Below, piece after piece: positions 42,331 through 51,635 of a stretch of DNA of 64,000 nucleotides. Both the position numbers and the translations under genes were made by a program. The notes beneath the pieces were generated by a model that saw only the letters and a list, made by a program, of their open reading frames with translations, was not told the origin of the DNA and ran no database searches. Within the stretch, counting starts at the first letter, position 1. Each line of letters starts with the position of its first letter. Source of the stretch: Flavobacteriaceae bacterium (lineage in GTDB: Bacteria > Bacteroidota > Bacteroidia > Flavobacteriales > Flavobacteriaceae); NCBI GenBank assembly GCA_002862805.1, contig PKEA01000047.1, positions 1-64,000 of the forward strand, in the 5' to 3' direction.

Positions 42331-42741
42331 TTAATCAACAACAGGAACTTCTACTTCGAGAAAAATATCTTCTCCGCTTGTATTTGTTCCTTGCCAAAAT
42401 TTAAAAATATATGATCCGTTGTTTGTTACATAAAAATACATTGTTGCTTCAACTAATTCTTGTTCTAAATCTTGACATGAAGAGCTTTCGCTTACAATGC
42501 TTTGTACTGCTATTGTTCTAATATTTAAATCTTTTTCATAATAAAACCCATTAAACCCATGACAAGTTGTTGGTTTATAATACCAAACTTTTATAGGATG
42601 TGTTTCACCTAATATAAATGAACTAGGGAGCTCAACCTCAACAACAGGTAAATTTTCATAATGAACATTAGGTCCGTCATCTTCAGGACTACATGATATT
42701 GTTAAAAATATAAAGCTTAAAAGCATTAGTATTCTTTTCAT
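42331..42741 (-). CDS. Lipoprotein, hypothetical
   Basis: A 136-residue lipoprotein with signal peptide II: 'MLLSFIFLTISCSPEDDG', lipidated Cys17. The 'SPEDDG' just after the Cys resembles the acidic lipoprotein export signal of Bacteroidetes, predicting surface exposure. The mature part is beta-rich with several Cys ('KPTTCHGFNGFYYEKD', 'SESSSCQDLEQEL'). No family was recognised. With only 14 bases to the ECF sigma gene it is probably cotranscribed and could be part of the same signalling unit. Confidence 0.75.
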   Translation of the reverse strand: MKRILMLLSFIFLTISCSPEDDGPNVHYENLPVVEVELPSSFILGETHPIKVWYYKPTTCHGFNGFYYEKDLNIRTIAVQSIVSESSSCQDLEQELVEATMYFYVTNNGSYIFKFWQGTNTSGEDIFLEVEVPVVD

Positions 42742-42800
42742 ATACTTACATTGTTTAATTTACAGATGCAAAATAATTAAATAGGTTGCGTGTAAAAACA

Positions 42801-42830
42801 AAAAAATCACGTTTTTCAACGTGATTTTTT
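42801..42830 (-). terminator. Intrinsic terminator after recA
   Basis: The stem AATCACGTT / AACGTGATT with loop TTTC has A-run and T-run flanks, just 3 bases after the recA stop. Confidence 0.88.
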
Positions 42831-42832
42831 AT

Positions 42833-43837
42833 TTAACTATTCTTTTCCTTCAAAAATTCTTTAATTTTTAATTCTAATTCATCCATTAGTTCTGGATTAT
42901 CTTTAATTAAAGATTTAACTGCATCACGTCCTTGCCCTAACTTAGTTTCTCCATAGCTGAACCAAGAACCACTTTTCTTTACAATTTCGAATTCAACTGC
43001 TAAATCTAAAATCTCTCCTACTTTAGAAACTCCTTCTCCATACATGATGTCAAATTCTGCAGTTCTAAAAGGCGGTGCAACTTTATTTTTTACAATTTTA
43101 ACTTTAGTTCTATTTCCTATAACGTTATCGCCATCTTTAATTTGAGTAGATCTTCTAATATCAACCCTTACAGAAGCATAGAATTTCAATGCATTTCCTC
43201 CTGTTGTAGTTTCTGGACTTCCGAACATTACTCCAATTTTATCACGTAATTGGTTAATGAAAAATACCGTACATTTCGTTTTGTGAATTGTTCCGGTTAA
43301 TTTTCTTAATGCTTGAGACATCAAACGAGCATGTAATCCCATTTTAGAATCTCCCATATCGCCTTCAATTTCACTCTTTGGTGTTAACGCAGCAACTGAG
43401 TCAATTACAACAATATCAACTGCTCCCGAACGAATTAAACTTTCTGCAATTTCTAATGCTTGTTCTCCATTATCTGGTTGTGAAATAATTAAATTATCAA
43501 TATCAATTCCTAATTTTTCAGCATAAAAACGATCAAAAGCATGCTCTGCATCAATAAAAGCAGCAATCCCACCTGCTTTTTGCGTTTCTGCAATAGCGTG
43601 TAATGTTAAAGTCGTTTTTCCTGATGATTCAGGACCGTATATTTCAATAATTCTTCCTTTCGGATATCCATTTACTCCTAATGCAATATCTAAACCTAAT
43701 GATCCTGACGAAATTGTTTCTACTTCTTCTACAGCAGAATCTCCCATTTTCATTACTGTTCCTTTACCATAAGTTTTATCAAGCTTATCTAATGTAAGTT
43801 GTAAAGCCTTTAATTTAGCGTCTTTTTCTGAACTCAT
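42833..43837 (-). CDS. recA: Recombinase A
   Basis: RecA forms filaments on single-stranded DNA for homologous recombination and SOS signalling. The 334-residue protein shows Walker A 'GPESSGKTT' (68-76), Walker B '[17 protein letters not shown]', the DNA-binding loop '[16 protein letters not shown]', '[20 protein letters not shown]' and the C-terminal acidic/basic tail. No SOS-type operator was recognised upstream. Confidence 0.97.
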   Translation of the reverse strand: MSSEKDAKLKALQLTLDKLDKTYGKGTVMKMGDSAVEEVETISSGSLGLDIALGVNGYPKGRIIEIYGPESSGKTTLTLHAIAETQKAGGIAAFIDAEHAFDRFYAEKLGIDIDNLIISQPDNGEQALEIAESLIRSGAVDIVVIDSVAALTPKSEIEGDMGDSKMGLHARLMSQALRKLTGTIHKTKCTVFFINQLRDKIGVMFGSPETTTGGNALKFYASVRVDIRRSTQIKDGDNVIGNRTKVKIVKNKVAPPFRTAEFDIMYGEGVSKVGEILDLAVEFEIVKKSGSWFSYGETKLGQGRDAVKSLIKDNPELMDELELKIKEFLKEKNS

Positions 43838-43918
43838 TTTCTGTATATTTTTCGTAAAAATACTTCTTTTTTTTATGGAAACAAATATTGTTAATATGTT
43901 TCCTTTTAACCTTATATT

Positions 43919-43948
43919 TTGTCTAACTTATATAAATTCATACCTTTG
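43919..43948 (+). promoter_or_regulatory. Canonical flavobacterial promoter of the trhO-trhP-ferredoxin operon
   Basis: TTG, a 19-base spacer, then TACCTTTG fits TTG-N17-23-TANNTTTG very well. It lies 34 bases before the trhO ATG. Confidence 0.7.
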
Positions 43949-43982
43949 CAAAAATATTTTTCTCACTTAAAACGTTTATAGC

Positions 43983-45338
43983 ATGCAACTGTATAACACC
44001 TTAAGCGCAGAAGAAAGAGCTCAATTAATTGATGAAGCAGGTAAGCAACGTCTTACACTATCTTTCTATGCGTATGCCAAAATTGAAGATCCTAAAAAAT
44101 TTCGCGACGAATTATTTATTGCTTGGAATGCACTTGATGCTCTAGGCCGAATTTATGTTGCCAACGAAGGAATTAATGCTCAAATGAGTGTTCCTGCCGA
44201 TAATTTTGAAGCTTTTAAAGAAACTTTAGAAGTGTATGATTTCATGAAAGGGATAAGATTAAATGTTGCAGTTGACCAAGACGATCACTCCTTTTTAAAG
44301 CTAACCATAAAAGTGAGGCATAAAATTGTTGCCGATGGATTAAATGATGACACTTTTGACGTTACTAATAAAGGAATTCACTTAAAAGCACAAGAATTTA
44401 ATAATTTATTAGAAGATCCAAATACTATTGTAGTCGATTTTAGAAATCACTACGAAAGTGAAGTTGGACATTTTAAAGGAGCTATAACTCCAGATGTAGA
44501 AACATTTAGAGAAAGTCTACCCATTATTAACGAGCAATTACAAAACCATAAAGAAGATAAAAATCTTTTAATGTATTGTACAGGTGGAATACGTTGTGAA
44601 AAAGCAAGTGCGTATTTTAAACACCAGGGCTTTAAAAACGTCTACCAACTAGAAGGTGGAATTATTGAATATACACGTCAAATAAAAGAAGATAAAATTG
44701 AAAGTAAATTCATTGGTAAAAACTTTGTTTTCGATCACAGATTAGGAGAAAGAATTACCGACGATATTGTTTCTCAATGCCACCAATGTGGAAAACCTTG
44801 TGATAATCACACCAATTGTTTTAACGACGGATGCCATTTATTATTCATTCAATGTGACGAATGCCAAGCCGCAATGGAGAATTGTTGTTCTACCGAATGT
44901 TTAGAAATCACCCATTTACCTTTAGACGAACAAGTAAAGCTAAGAAGAGGAAAGCAAGTTGGAAATAAAGTTTTCCGTAAAGGAAAATCTGATGCTTTGA
45001 AATTTAAAAATTCTGGCGAGCTTCCAAATAAACCTTTAGCAAAGGTAATAAGTAAAAACATTCGCCAAAAAATAACCGTTAAAAAAGTATTAGTTGGAAA
45101 AGCCGAACATTATTTCACAAAATCAAAAGTTGCACAGTTTTTAATTGAAAACAAAGAACTTTCTGTTGGCGACAAAATACTTATTTCAGGTCCAACAACT
45201 GGAGAACAAGAATTGACAATCACTACTCTTTTTGTAGACGGAAAATCTTGTGAAACATCAAAAAAAGGAGATCAAATTACTTTTGAAGTGCCTTTCAGAA
45301 TTCGCTTATCGGACAAATTATATAAAATTTTAGGATAA
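43983..45338 (+). CDS. trhO: tRNA uridine(34) hydroxylase TrhO with extra U32-type C-terminal domain
   Basis: TrhO (YceA family) carries out the O2-dependent hydroxylation of tRNA U34 to ho5U. The N-terminal alpha/beta domain covers about 1-110 ('RIYVANEGINAQMS'). The rhodanese domain covers about 120-240, with active Cys199 in 'LMYCTGGIRCEKAS'. A Cys-rich segment follows ('QCHQCGKPC', 'QCDECQAAMENCC'). The family's usual end is near residue 350. Here an extra domain (367-451) follows that is 46/85 identical, without gaps, to the C-terminus of the next gene, trhP. Stop and next start overlap (TAATG). Confidence 0.88.
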   Translation: MQLYNTLSAEERAQLIDEAGKQRLTLSFYAYAKIEDPKKFRDELFIAWNALDALGRIYVANEGINAQMSVPADNFEAFKETLEVYDFMKGIRLNVAVDQDDHSFLKLTIKVRHKIVADGLNDDTFDVTNKGIHLKAQEFNNLLEDPNTIVVDFRNHYESEVGHFKGAITPDVETFRESLPIINEQLQNHKEDKNLLMYCTGGIRCEKASAYFKHQGFKNVYQLEGGIIEYTRQIKEDKIESKFIGKNFVFDHRLGERITDDIVSQCHQCGKPCDNHTNCFNDGCHLLFIQCDECQAAMENCCSTECLEITHLPLDEQVKLRRGKQVGNKVFRKGKSDALKFKNSGELPNKPLAKVISKNIRQKITVKKVLVGKAEHYFTKSKVAQFLIENKELSVGDKILISGPTTGEQELTITTLFVDGKSCETSKKGDQITFEVPFRIRLSDKLYKILG

Positions 45339-46579
45339 TGACTACTTCTGGAAAAATTGAATTGATGGCGCCAGCTGGAAATTTCGAATCCATGCAAGCC
45401 GCTTTAGATAATGGTTGCGATTCTATTTATTTTGGTGTCGAACAATTAAACATGCGAGCTCGTGCAACAGTAAATTTCGTTTTAGATGATTTACCTGAAA
45501 TTGCTCGTAGATGCAACCAAAAAAACGTTAGAACCTATCTAACCTTAAATACTATTATTTACGATCACGATTTATCAATTGTAAAAACACTATTAACAAA
45601 AGCCAAAGAAGCAGGAATTACAGCGGTTATCGCTTCTGATCAAGCGGTAATTATGTCAGCCAAAACAATGGGAATTGAGGTGCATATTTCTACCCAATTG
45701 AATGTTACCAACATCGAAACCGTTAAATTTTATGCTTTATTTGCCGATACAATTGTACTTTCTCGAGAACTGAGTTTGCGTCAAGTAAAAAAAATAACGG
45801 AAGATATTGAGAAAGAACAAATTAAAGGCCCAAGTGGCAATTTAGTTGAAATTGAAATTTTCGGTCACGGAGCTTTATGCATGGCGGTTTCGGGAAAATG
45901 TTATTTGAGTTTACATTCGCATAATTCCTCTGCAAATCGTGGTGCTTGTAAACAAAATTGTAGAAAAAAATATACGGTAATTGACCAAGAATCTGGTTTT
46001 GAAATAGAAATGGACAACGAATACATGATGTCTCCAAAAGATTTATGTACGTTAGATTTTCTAGATCAAGTAATTGATTCAGGAATAAAAGTATTAAAAA
46101 TTGAAGGTCGAGGTCGTGCTGCTGATTATGTGGCAACGGTTATCAAAACCTATCGCGAAGCAATTGATTCTTATTACGAAGGAACTTTTACCAAAGAAAA
46201 AATTAGTATTTGGATGGAAACTTTGTCAACCGTTTACAATCGTGGTTTTTGGAGTGGTTATTATTTGGGACAAAAATTAGGTGAATGGTCAGATAATCCG
46301 GGTTCGAGCGCAACTCAGAAAAAAGTATATGTTGGAAAAGGAATGCATTATTTTCCAAAATCTAATATTGCTGAATTCAAAATTGAAGCTTACGACATTA
46401 AAAAAGGAGATAAACTTTTAGTTACAGGCCCAAGTACAGGTGCACAAGAACTAATTTTAGAAGATTTTTTGGTAAACGATTTAGCTTCCGAAAAAGCATC
46501 AAAAGGAGACAGTTGTACTATGAAAGTGCCGTTTAGAATTCGTTTATCAGATAAACTCTATAAAATTGTAGAAAACTAA
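45338..46579 (+). CDS. trhP: tRNA hydroxylation protein TrhP (peptidase U32 family)
   Basis: TrhP (YegQ) is an iron-sulfur U32-family protein that makes ho5U34 in tRNA by a route independent of O2 that needs prephenate. The 413 residues begin with a TIM-barrel-like half ('IELMAPAGNFESMQAALD'). They show the U32 signature 'EIFGHGALCMAVSGKCYLS' (about 169-187) and further Fe-S Cys in 'RGACKQNCRKKY' and 'SPKDLCTLDFL'. The C-terminal domain (328-413) is the standard U32 tail and is shared with TrhO. It is coupled to both neighbours by one-base overlaps. Confidence 0.9.
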   Translation: MTTSGKIELMAPAGNFESMQAALDNGCDSIYFGVEQLNMRARATVNFVLDDLPEIARRCNQKNVRTYLTLNTIIYDHDLSIVKTLLTKAKEAGITAVIASDQAVIMSAKTMGIEVHISTQLNVTNIETVKFYALFADTIVLSRELSLRQVKKITEDIEKEQIKGPSGNLVEIEIFGHGALCMAVSGKCYLSLHSHNSSANRGACKQNCRKKYTVIDQESGFEIEMDNEYMMSPKDLCTLDFLDQVIDSGIKVLKIEGRGRAADYVATVIKTYREAIDSYYEGTFTKEKISIWMETLSTVYNRGFWSGYYLGQKLGEWSDNPGSSATQKKVYVGKGMHYFPKSNIAEFKIEAYDIKKGDKLLVTGPSTGAQELILEDFLVNDLASEKASKGDSCTMKVPFRIRLSDKLYKIVEN

Positions 46580-46809
46580 TGATCGTTGTTACTTTACAAA
46601 GAGATAAATGTATTGGTTGTAATTACTGTGTAGAAATGGCTCCAGCACAATTTCAAATGTCAAAAAAAGACGGAAAAACAGTTTTAATAAATTCAACCAA
46701 TTCAAAAGGTTTTCATACTATAAAATCAAATGATTATCTAATATTAGAAAATTGTGAACTAGCAGAAAAAGCATGTCCCGTTAAGATCATATCTGTTAAG
46801 GTTACTTAA
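46579..46809 (+). CDS. Small 4Fe-4S ferredoxin
   Basis: A 76-residue single-cluster ferredoxin. Ligands Cys11, Cys14 and Cys17 in 'DKCIGCNYCVEMAP' and the C-terminal Cys of 'AEKACPVKII' match the CxxCxxC...CP pattern of 4Fe-4S ferredoxins. Its start overlaps the trhP stop by one base, so it belongs to the operon. An electron-transfer role for TrhP or for assembling its cluster is inferred. A terminator follows. Confidence 0.9.
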   Translation: MIVVTLQRDKCIGCNYCVEMAPAQFQMSKKDGKTVLINSTNSKGFHTIKSNDYLILENCELAEKACPVKIISVKVT

Positions 46810-46832
46810 ATCTAAAGTGAAATATACTTTTC

Positions 46833-46868
46833 AAAACCTATTTACGTTAAAAATGTAAATAGGTTTTT
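46833..46868 (+). terminator. Intrinsic terminator after the trhO-trhP-ferredoxin operon
   Basis: The 13-bp stem AAAACCTATTTAC / GTAAATAGGTTTT with a 9-base loop is followed by T residues. Confidence 0.85.
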
Positions 46869-46985
46869 GCGTTATCACTAAAATTTCAGTTTATTTTTGT
46901 TTAAAAATTATACTATCTTTACACTCAAATACACTATTGACAAGTAGTTCTGTATAACAGAACAATCACTATATATTCAAAAATT

Positions 46986-48155
46986 ATGGCATGTACAAAC
47001 TGTTCTACGGGGACCGATGGCGGAGCTCCAAAAGGATGTAAAAATAATGGGACTTGCGGCACCGATAGCTGCAACAAACTAACTGTTTTCGATTGGCTTT
47101 CAAACATGAGTTTACCTCAAGGTCAAGAACCTTTTGATTGTGTTGAAGTGCGTTTTAAAAACGGACGAAAAGAATTTTATAGAAATACAGAAAAATTACC
47201 TTTATCTATTGGTGATATTGTAGCTACAGAATCTTCTCCAGGTCACGATGTAGGAATTATTAGTCTTTCAGGAGAATTGGTAAAAATCCAAATGAAAAAA
47301 AAGCATGTAGATCCAAAAGGCGAAGTGCCAAAGATTTACAGAAAAGCGACTCAAAAAGATATTGATATTTGGAGCGAAGCTCGTGCCAAGGAAGAAAAAG
47401 TAAAAGTAAAAGCTAGAGAATTAGCCATTTCATTGAAATTAGAAATGAAAATTTCTGATATTGAATTTCAAGGAGATGCCTCTAAAGCAACTTTTTATTA
47501 CACAGCTAATGACAGAGTAGATTTTAGACAACTTATTAAAGAATTTGCACAAGAATTCAAAATAAGAATCGAAATGAAACAAGTTGGTTTTCGTCAAGAA
47601 GCAGCTCGTCTTGGAGGAATTGGATCTTGTGGTAGAGAACTGTGTTGTTCAACTTGGTTAACAGATTTTAGAAGCGTAAACACAGCAGCAGCACGTTATC
47701 AACAACTTTCATTAAATCCGCAAAAACTTGCGGGTCAATGTGGTAAGCTTAAATGTTGTTTAAATTATGAGTTAGACACTTATTTAGACGCTTTAAAAAG
47801 TATTCCAGATATGGATACAAAGCTTTATACCGAAAAAGGTTCTGCCGCTTGTCAAAAAATAGATATCTTTAAAGAATTAATGTGGTTTTCATATGAAAAT
47901 CAATCTTCTCAGTGGCATATTTTATCTGTAAAACAGGTAAAAGAAATTATCGAATTAAATAAGCAAAAGAAAAAAGTTCTTGCTCTTGAAGATTTTGTAA
48001 TTGAACAACCAAAAGCAAATACTGAAAACTTCCAAAATGTTGTAGGACAAGATAGTTTAACTCGTTTTGATAAACCAAAAAAGAAAAACAATAATAATAA
48101 AAATAAAAAAAGAACTAAACCAACTATTAACAAAAATGTTACTAAGAAAAAATAA
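46986..48155 (+). CDS. ricT: RicT/PSP1-domain regulatory iron-sulfur protein
   Basis: A 389-residue PSP1-family protein; in Bacillus the RicA-RicF-RicT complex carries Fe-S clusters and controls RNase Y-dependent RNA processing. The PSP1 core shows 'GIGSCGRELCCSTWLTDF' and 'GQCGKLKCCLNYE'. Bacteroidetes-type additions are visible: an N-terminal Cys-rich segment (Cys3, 6, 18, 24, 29) and a Lys/Asn-rich basic tail (about 360-389, 'KKKNNNNKNKKRTK'). The 3' end overlaps gldH by 20 bases. The exact role in Bacteroidetes, which lack the full Bacillus complex, is uncertain. Confidence 0.85.
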   Translation: MACTNCSTGTDGGAPKGCKNNGTCGTDSCNKLTVFDWLSNMSLPQGQEPFDCVEVRFKNGRKEFYRNTEKLPLSIGDIVATESSPGHDVGIISLSGELVKIQMKKKHVDPKGEVPKIYRKATQKDIDIWSEARAKEEKVKVKARELAISLKLEMKISDIEFQGDASKATFYYTANDRVDFRQLIKEFAQEFKIRIEMKQVGFRQEAARLGGIGSCGRELCCSTWLTDFRSVNTAAARYQQLSLNPQKLAGQCGKLKCCLNYELDTYLDALKSIPDMDTKLYTEKGSAACQKIDIFKELMWFSYENQSSQWHILSVKQVKEIIELNKQKKKVLALEDFVIEQPKANTENFQNVVGQDSLTRFDKPKKKNNNNKNKKRTKPTINKNVTKKK

Positions 48156-48627
48156 GTTTGCTTTTATACTATTAATTGGCCTAAGTTTTATGTCTTGCGA
48201 CAAAGACCGAGTTTTTGATGAATATAAAAACATAAATGGTTCTTGGAAAAAAACAGATACCATTAGTTTTTCATTTGAACAAAATGACACTATTAAACCG
48301 TATGATTTATTTTTAAACATAAGAAGTAATAACGATTATCCTTATAATAATTTATATTTAATTGTATCGTTAAAACAACCCGATAATTTGGTTAAAACAG
48401 ATACTTTAGAGTATTTAATGGCTAATCCAGATGGTTCATTAATGGGAGAAGGTTTTTCAGATATTAAAGAAAGTAAGCTTTGGTATCAAGAAGGGTTTAT
48501 TTTTAATAAAAAAGGAAAGTACAATATATCTATTTCACAAGCAGTAAGGGAAACTGGCGATATCGAAGGTGTTCAAGATTTAAAAGGAATTACAGACCTT
48601 GGCTTTAGAATAGAAAAAACAAAATAA
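48136..48627 (+). CDS. gldH: Gliding motility lipoprotein GldH
   Basis: GldH is one of the Gld lipoproteins needed for flavobacterial gliding and T9SS function. The start 'MLLRKNKFAFILL' gives a proper lipoprotein signal with Cys21 in 'LSFMSCDKDR'; an earlier in-frame codon at 48067 would add a basic stretch that breaks the signal peptide. The mature 143 residues include 'YDLFLNIRSNNDYPYNNLYL' and 'DGSLMGEGFSDIKESKLWY', typical of GldH. It overlaps ricT by 20 bases and is followed by PBP1A after 3 bases. Confidence 0.92.
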   Translation: MLLRKNKFAFILLIGLSFMSCDKDRVFDEYKNINGSWKKTDTISFSFEQNDTIKPYDLFLNIRSNNDYPYNNLYLIVSLKQPDNLVKTDTLEYLMANPDGSLMGEGFSDIKESKLWYQEGFIFNKKGKYNISISQAVRETGDIEGVQDLKGITDLGFRIEKTK

Positions 48628-48630
48628 TTT

Positions 48631-50916
48631 ATGGCAAAAAATCAAACTAATAACCAAGATTTTTCAAAATATATTAAAACATTTTGGAAGCTATTTTTAT
48701 TTGGTGTTATAGGGGTAATTTTATTATTCTTATTTGCATCATGGGGATTTTTTGGAGAAATGCCAAGTTTTGAAAAATTAGAAAATCCAGATTCAAATGT
48801 AGCTACAGAAATTATTTCTTCAGACGGTGAAGTAATTGGGAAATTTTATGCAGAAAACAGAGTTCCTGTAAAATATGCCGATCTTCCTAAACATTTAGTA
48901 GACGCCTTAGTTGCTACAGAAGATGAACGTTTTTATGAACATTCTGGTATTGACGCTAAAGGTACATTTAGAGCAGCGCTATCTTTAGGAAGTAGCGGTG
49001 GTGCAAGTACAATTACACAACAATTGGCTAAAAATTTATTTCATGGTGCAGATGGCTCAAAAAACATTGTATTAAGGGTTCTTCAAAAAATAAAAGAATG
49101 GGTAATAGCCGTTCGTTTGGAAAGACAGTATTCAAAAAAAGAGATTCTTGCCATGTACTTAAACGAAGTAGATTTTGTTAACGGAGCCGTAGGAATTCGT
49201 TCAGCTTCTAAAATTTACTTCAATAAAGAACCTAAAAATTTAACAATAAATGAAGCAGCAGTTTTTGTAGGAATGCTTAAAAACCCATCTTTATATAATC
49301 CAAATAGAGAAAAAAGAATTCAAAGAGTAACAGATAGAAGAAATACTGTTTTAGGCCAAATGGTTAAAAACAATTTACTATCAAAAGAAGAAAAAGAAAA
49401 ACTGGAGAAAGAACCTATTGTTTTAGATTTTAAACCAGAAAGTCATAGTGAAGGTAGTGCAACTTATTTTAGAGAATATTTGCGTGATTACATGAAAAAA
49501 TGGGTAAAAGATCATCCAAAAGAAGACGGTACTGAATATGACATTTATAGAGATGGTTTAAAAATATATACAACCATCGATTCACGTATGCAAAAATATG
49601 CCGAAGAAGCAGTTACTGAACATTTAACAAATCTTCAAGCAGAGTTTTTTAAAAATGCAAAGGGAAAGAAAAATGCACCTTTTGTAAATATAACTGAAGA
49701 CCAAACAACCGGAATTATTACCAGAGCGATGAAATCTTCAGAAAGATGGAGACTTCTAAAAGATGACGGTAAAACAGAAGATGAAATTATTAAATCTTTC
49801 GACATAAAAACCAAAATGAAAATTTTCACTTGGGCAGGAGAAAGAGATACAATCATGACGCCTAAAGATTCTATCATATATTACAAACATATGTTACAAA
49901 CCGGAATGATGGCTATGGAGCCACAAACCGGACATATAAAAGTATGGGTAGGAGGAATTAATTACAAACATTTTCAATATGACCATGTAGGTCAAGGTGC
50001 TAGACAAGTTGGATCAACATTTAAACCATTTGTTTATGCAACAGCAATTGAGCAATTAGGGATGTCTCCTTGCGATTCAATAATTGACTCACCATTTACA
50101 ATGCCAAAAGGAAAATGGAATATAGATGAAGCCTGGTCGCCAGGAAATTCTGATGGTAAATTTAGAGGATTACTTACTTTAAAAAGCGCATTGGCAAACT
50201 CTGTAAACACTATTTCTGCAAAACTAATGGATAGAATTGGTCCAAAAACAGTTGTTGATATGGTTCATGAATTAGGTGTAACTTCTGAAATTCCAGAAAG
50301 ACCAGCGATTGCATTAGGAGCTGTTGAAATTACTGTTGAAGAAATGGTAGCTGCATATAGTACTTTCGCAAATCAAGGAGTATATATAAAACCTACATTT
50401 ATCACTAAAATTTCTGATAAAAATGATGTGGTTATAGACCAAATTATACCTGTAAGTAAAGACGTTGTTAATACAGATGTTGCTTATGCAGTTTTAAAAT
50501 TATTAGAAGGAGTTACCGAGGGAGGTTCTGGAACAAGACTACGTTGGGGAGGAGCTGGTTTTAGAAACTATGATTATAGTTTTACAAACCCTATTGCAGG
50601 TAAAACAGGTACAACCCAAAATAATAGTGATGGATGGTTTGTAGGAATGGTTCCTAATTTAGCTGCTGGAGTTTGGGTTGGAAACGATGATCGTTCGGCT
50701 CACTTTAGATCTACTTTTTACGGTCAAGGTGCAACTATGGCTTTACCTATTTGGGGTTTATTCATGAAAAAATGTTATAAAGATTCTGATTTAAGTGTAT
50801 CTAAAGATGCGTTTGATAGACCCGCAAAACTTTCTATAAAAGTAGATTGTTGGAAAAAACCTGCAGTTGATACAACAGCAGTTGATGAACCAGACATGGA
50901 TGAATTTGGATTATAA
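48631..50916 (+). CDS. Class A penicillin-binding protein 1A
   Basis: A bifunctional peptidoglycan synthase of 761 residues: one N-terminal membrane helix (about 17-40), a GT51 transglycosylase domain ('VATEDERFYEHSGIDAKG', 'GGASTITQQLAKNLFHG', 'EILAMYLNEVDFVNGAVG'), and a transpeptidase domain with Ser462/Lys465 in 'GSTFKPF', 'SVN' and 'GKTGTTQ'. The insertion between the domains (about 320-430) is larger than in E. coli PBP1a. It is cotranscribed with gldH. Confidence 0.94.
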   Translation: MAKNQTNNQDFSKYIKTFWKLFLFGVIGVILLFLFASWGFFGEMPSFEKLENPDSNVATEIISSDGEVIGKFYAENRVPVKYADLPKHLVDALVATEDERFYEHSGIDAKGTFRAALSLGSSGGASTITQQLAKNLFHGADGSKNIVLRVLQKIKEWVIAVRLERQYSKKEILAMYLNEVDFVNGAVGIRSASKIYFNKEPKNLTINEAAVFVGMLKNPSLYNPNREKRIQRVTDRRNTVLGQMVKNNLLSKEEKEKLEKEPIVLDFKPESHSEGSATYFREYLRDYMKKWVKDHPKEDGTEYDIYRDGLKIYTTIDSRMQKYAEEAVTEHLTNLQAEFFKNAKGKKNAPFVNITEDQTTGIITRAMKSSERWRLLKDDGKTEDEIIKSFDIKTKMKIFTWAGERDTIMTPKDSIIYYKHMLQTGMMAMEPQTGHIKVWVGGINYKHFQYDHVGQGARQVGSTFKPFVYATAIEQLGMSPCDSIIDSPFTMPKGKWNIDEAWSPGNSDGKFRGLLTLKSALANSVNTISAKLMDRIGPKTVVDMVHELGVTSEIPERPAIALGAVEITVEEMVAAYSTFANQGVYIKPTFITKISDKNDVVIDQIIPVSKDVVNTDVAYAVLKLLEGVTEGGSGTRLRWGGAGFRNYDYSFTNPIAGKTGTTQNNSDGWFVGMVPNLAAGVWVGNDDRSAHFRSTFYGQGATMALPIWGLFMKKCYKDSDLSVSKDAFDRPAKLSIKVDCWKKPAVDTTAVDEPDMDEFGL

Positions 50917-50932
50917 TTTATAAAAAGAAATA

Positions 50933-51634
50933 ATGATAAGTAGAAAAGTTAATAATGTTCAAGAAGCCTTACAAGGTATTGAAAACGGTATGACTATTAT
51001 GTTAGGCGGTTTTGGTCTTTCTGGAATTCCAGAAAATAGTATTGCCGAATTGGTGCATAAAAACGTAAACAACTTAACTTGTATTTCAAATAATGCAGGT
51101 GTAGATGATTTCGGATTAGGTTTACTATTACAAAAACGTCAAATTAAAAAAATGATTTCTTCTTATGTAGGAGAAAACGCAGAGTTTGAGCGTCAAATGC
51201 TTTCTGGAGAATTAGATGTAGAATTAACGCCTCAAGGAACTTTAGCTGAAAAATGTCGTGCTGCACAAGCAGGAATCCCTGCATTTTTTACTCCAGCTGG
51301 TTATGGAACAGAAGTTGCCGAAGGAAAAGAAACACGCGAATTCAACGGAAAAATGCATATAATGGAATTGGCTTATGAAGCCGATTTTTCAATTGTAAAA
51401 GCATGGAAGGGTGACGAGGCAGGAAATTTAATTTTTAAAGGAACAGCACGAAATTTTAACGCACCAATGGCTGGAGCTGCAAAAATTACTATTGCAGAAG
51501 TAGAAGAATTAGTGCCTGTAGGAACTTTAGACCCTAATGAAATTCATATTCCAGGAATTATGGTAAATAGAATTTTTCAAGGGGAAAAGTTTGAAAAAAG
51601 AATTGAGCAACGTACCACAAGAAAAAAAGATTAA
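50933..51634 (+). CDS. scoA: Succinyl-CoA:3-ketoacid CoA-transferase subunit A
   Basis: The alpha subunit of a 3-oxoacid CoA-transferase, which activates acetoacetate with succinyl-CoA. The 233 residues show '[19 protein letters not shown]' (18-36), '[17 protein letters not shown]' and '[20 protein letters not shown]', all typical. The beta subunit follows after one base. Together they allow use of ketone bodies or acetoacetate from leucine and fatty-acid breakdown. Confidence 0.93.
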   Translation: MISRKVNNVQEALQGIENGMTIMLGGFGLSGIPENSIAELVHKNVNNLTCISNNAGVDDFGLGLLLQKRQIKKMISSYVGENAEFERQMLSGELDVELTPQGTLAEKCRAAQAGIPAFFTPAGYGTEVAEGKETREFNGKMHIMELAYEADFSIVKAWKGDEAGNLIFKGTARNFNAPMAGAAKITIAEVEELVPVGTLDPNEIHIPGIMVNRIFQGEKFEKRIEQRTTRKKD

Positions 51635-51635
51635 A

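Noticed and set aside
48067-48135. Longer GldH start inside ricT
   Set aside because: The extra Lys-rich segment is the out-of-frame copy of the ricT tail and would spoil the lipoprotein signal.
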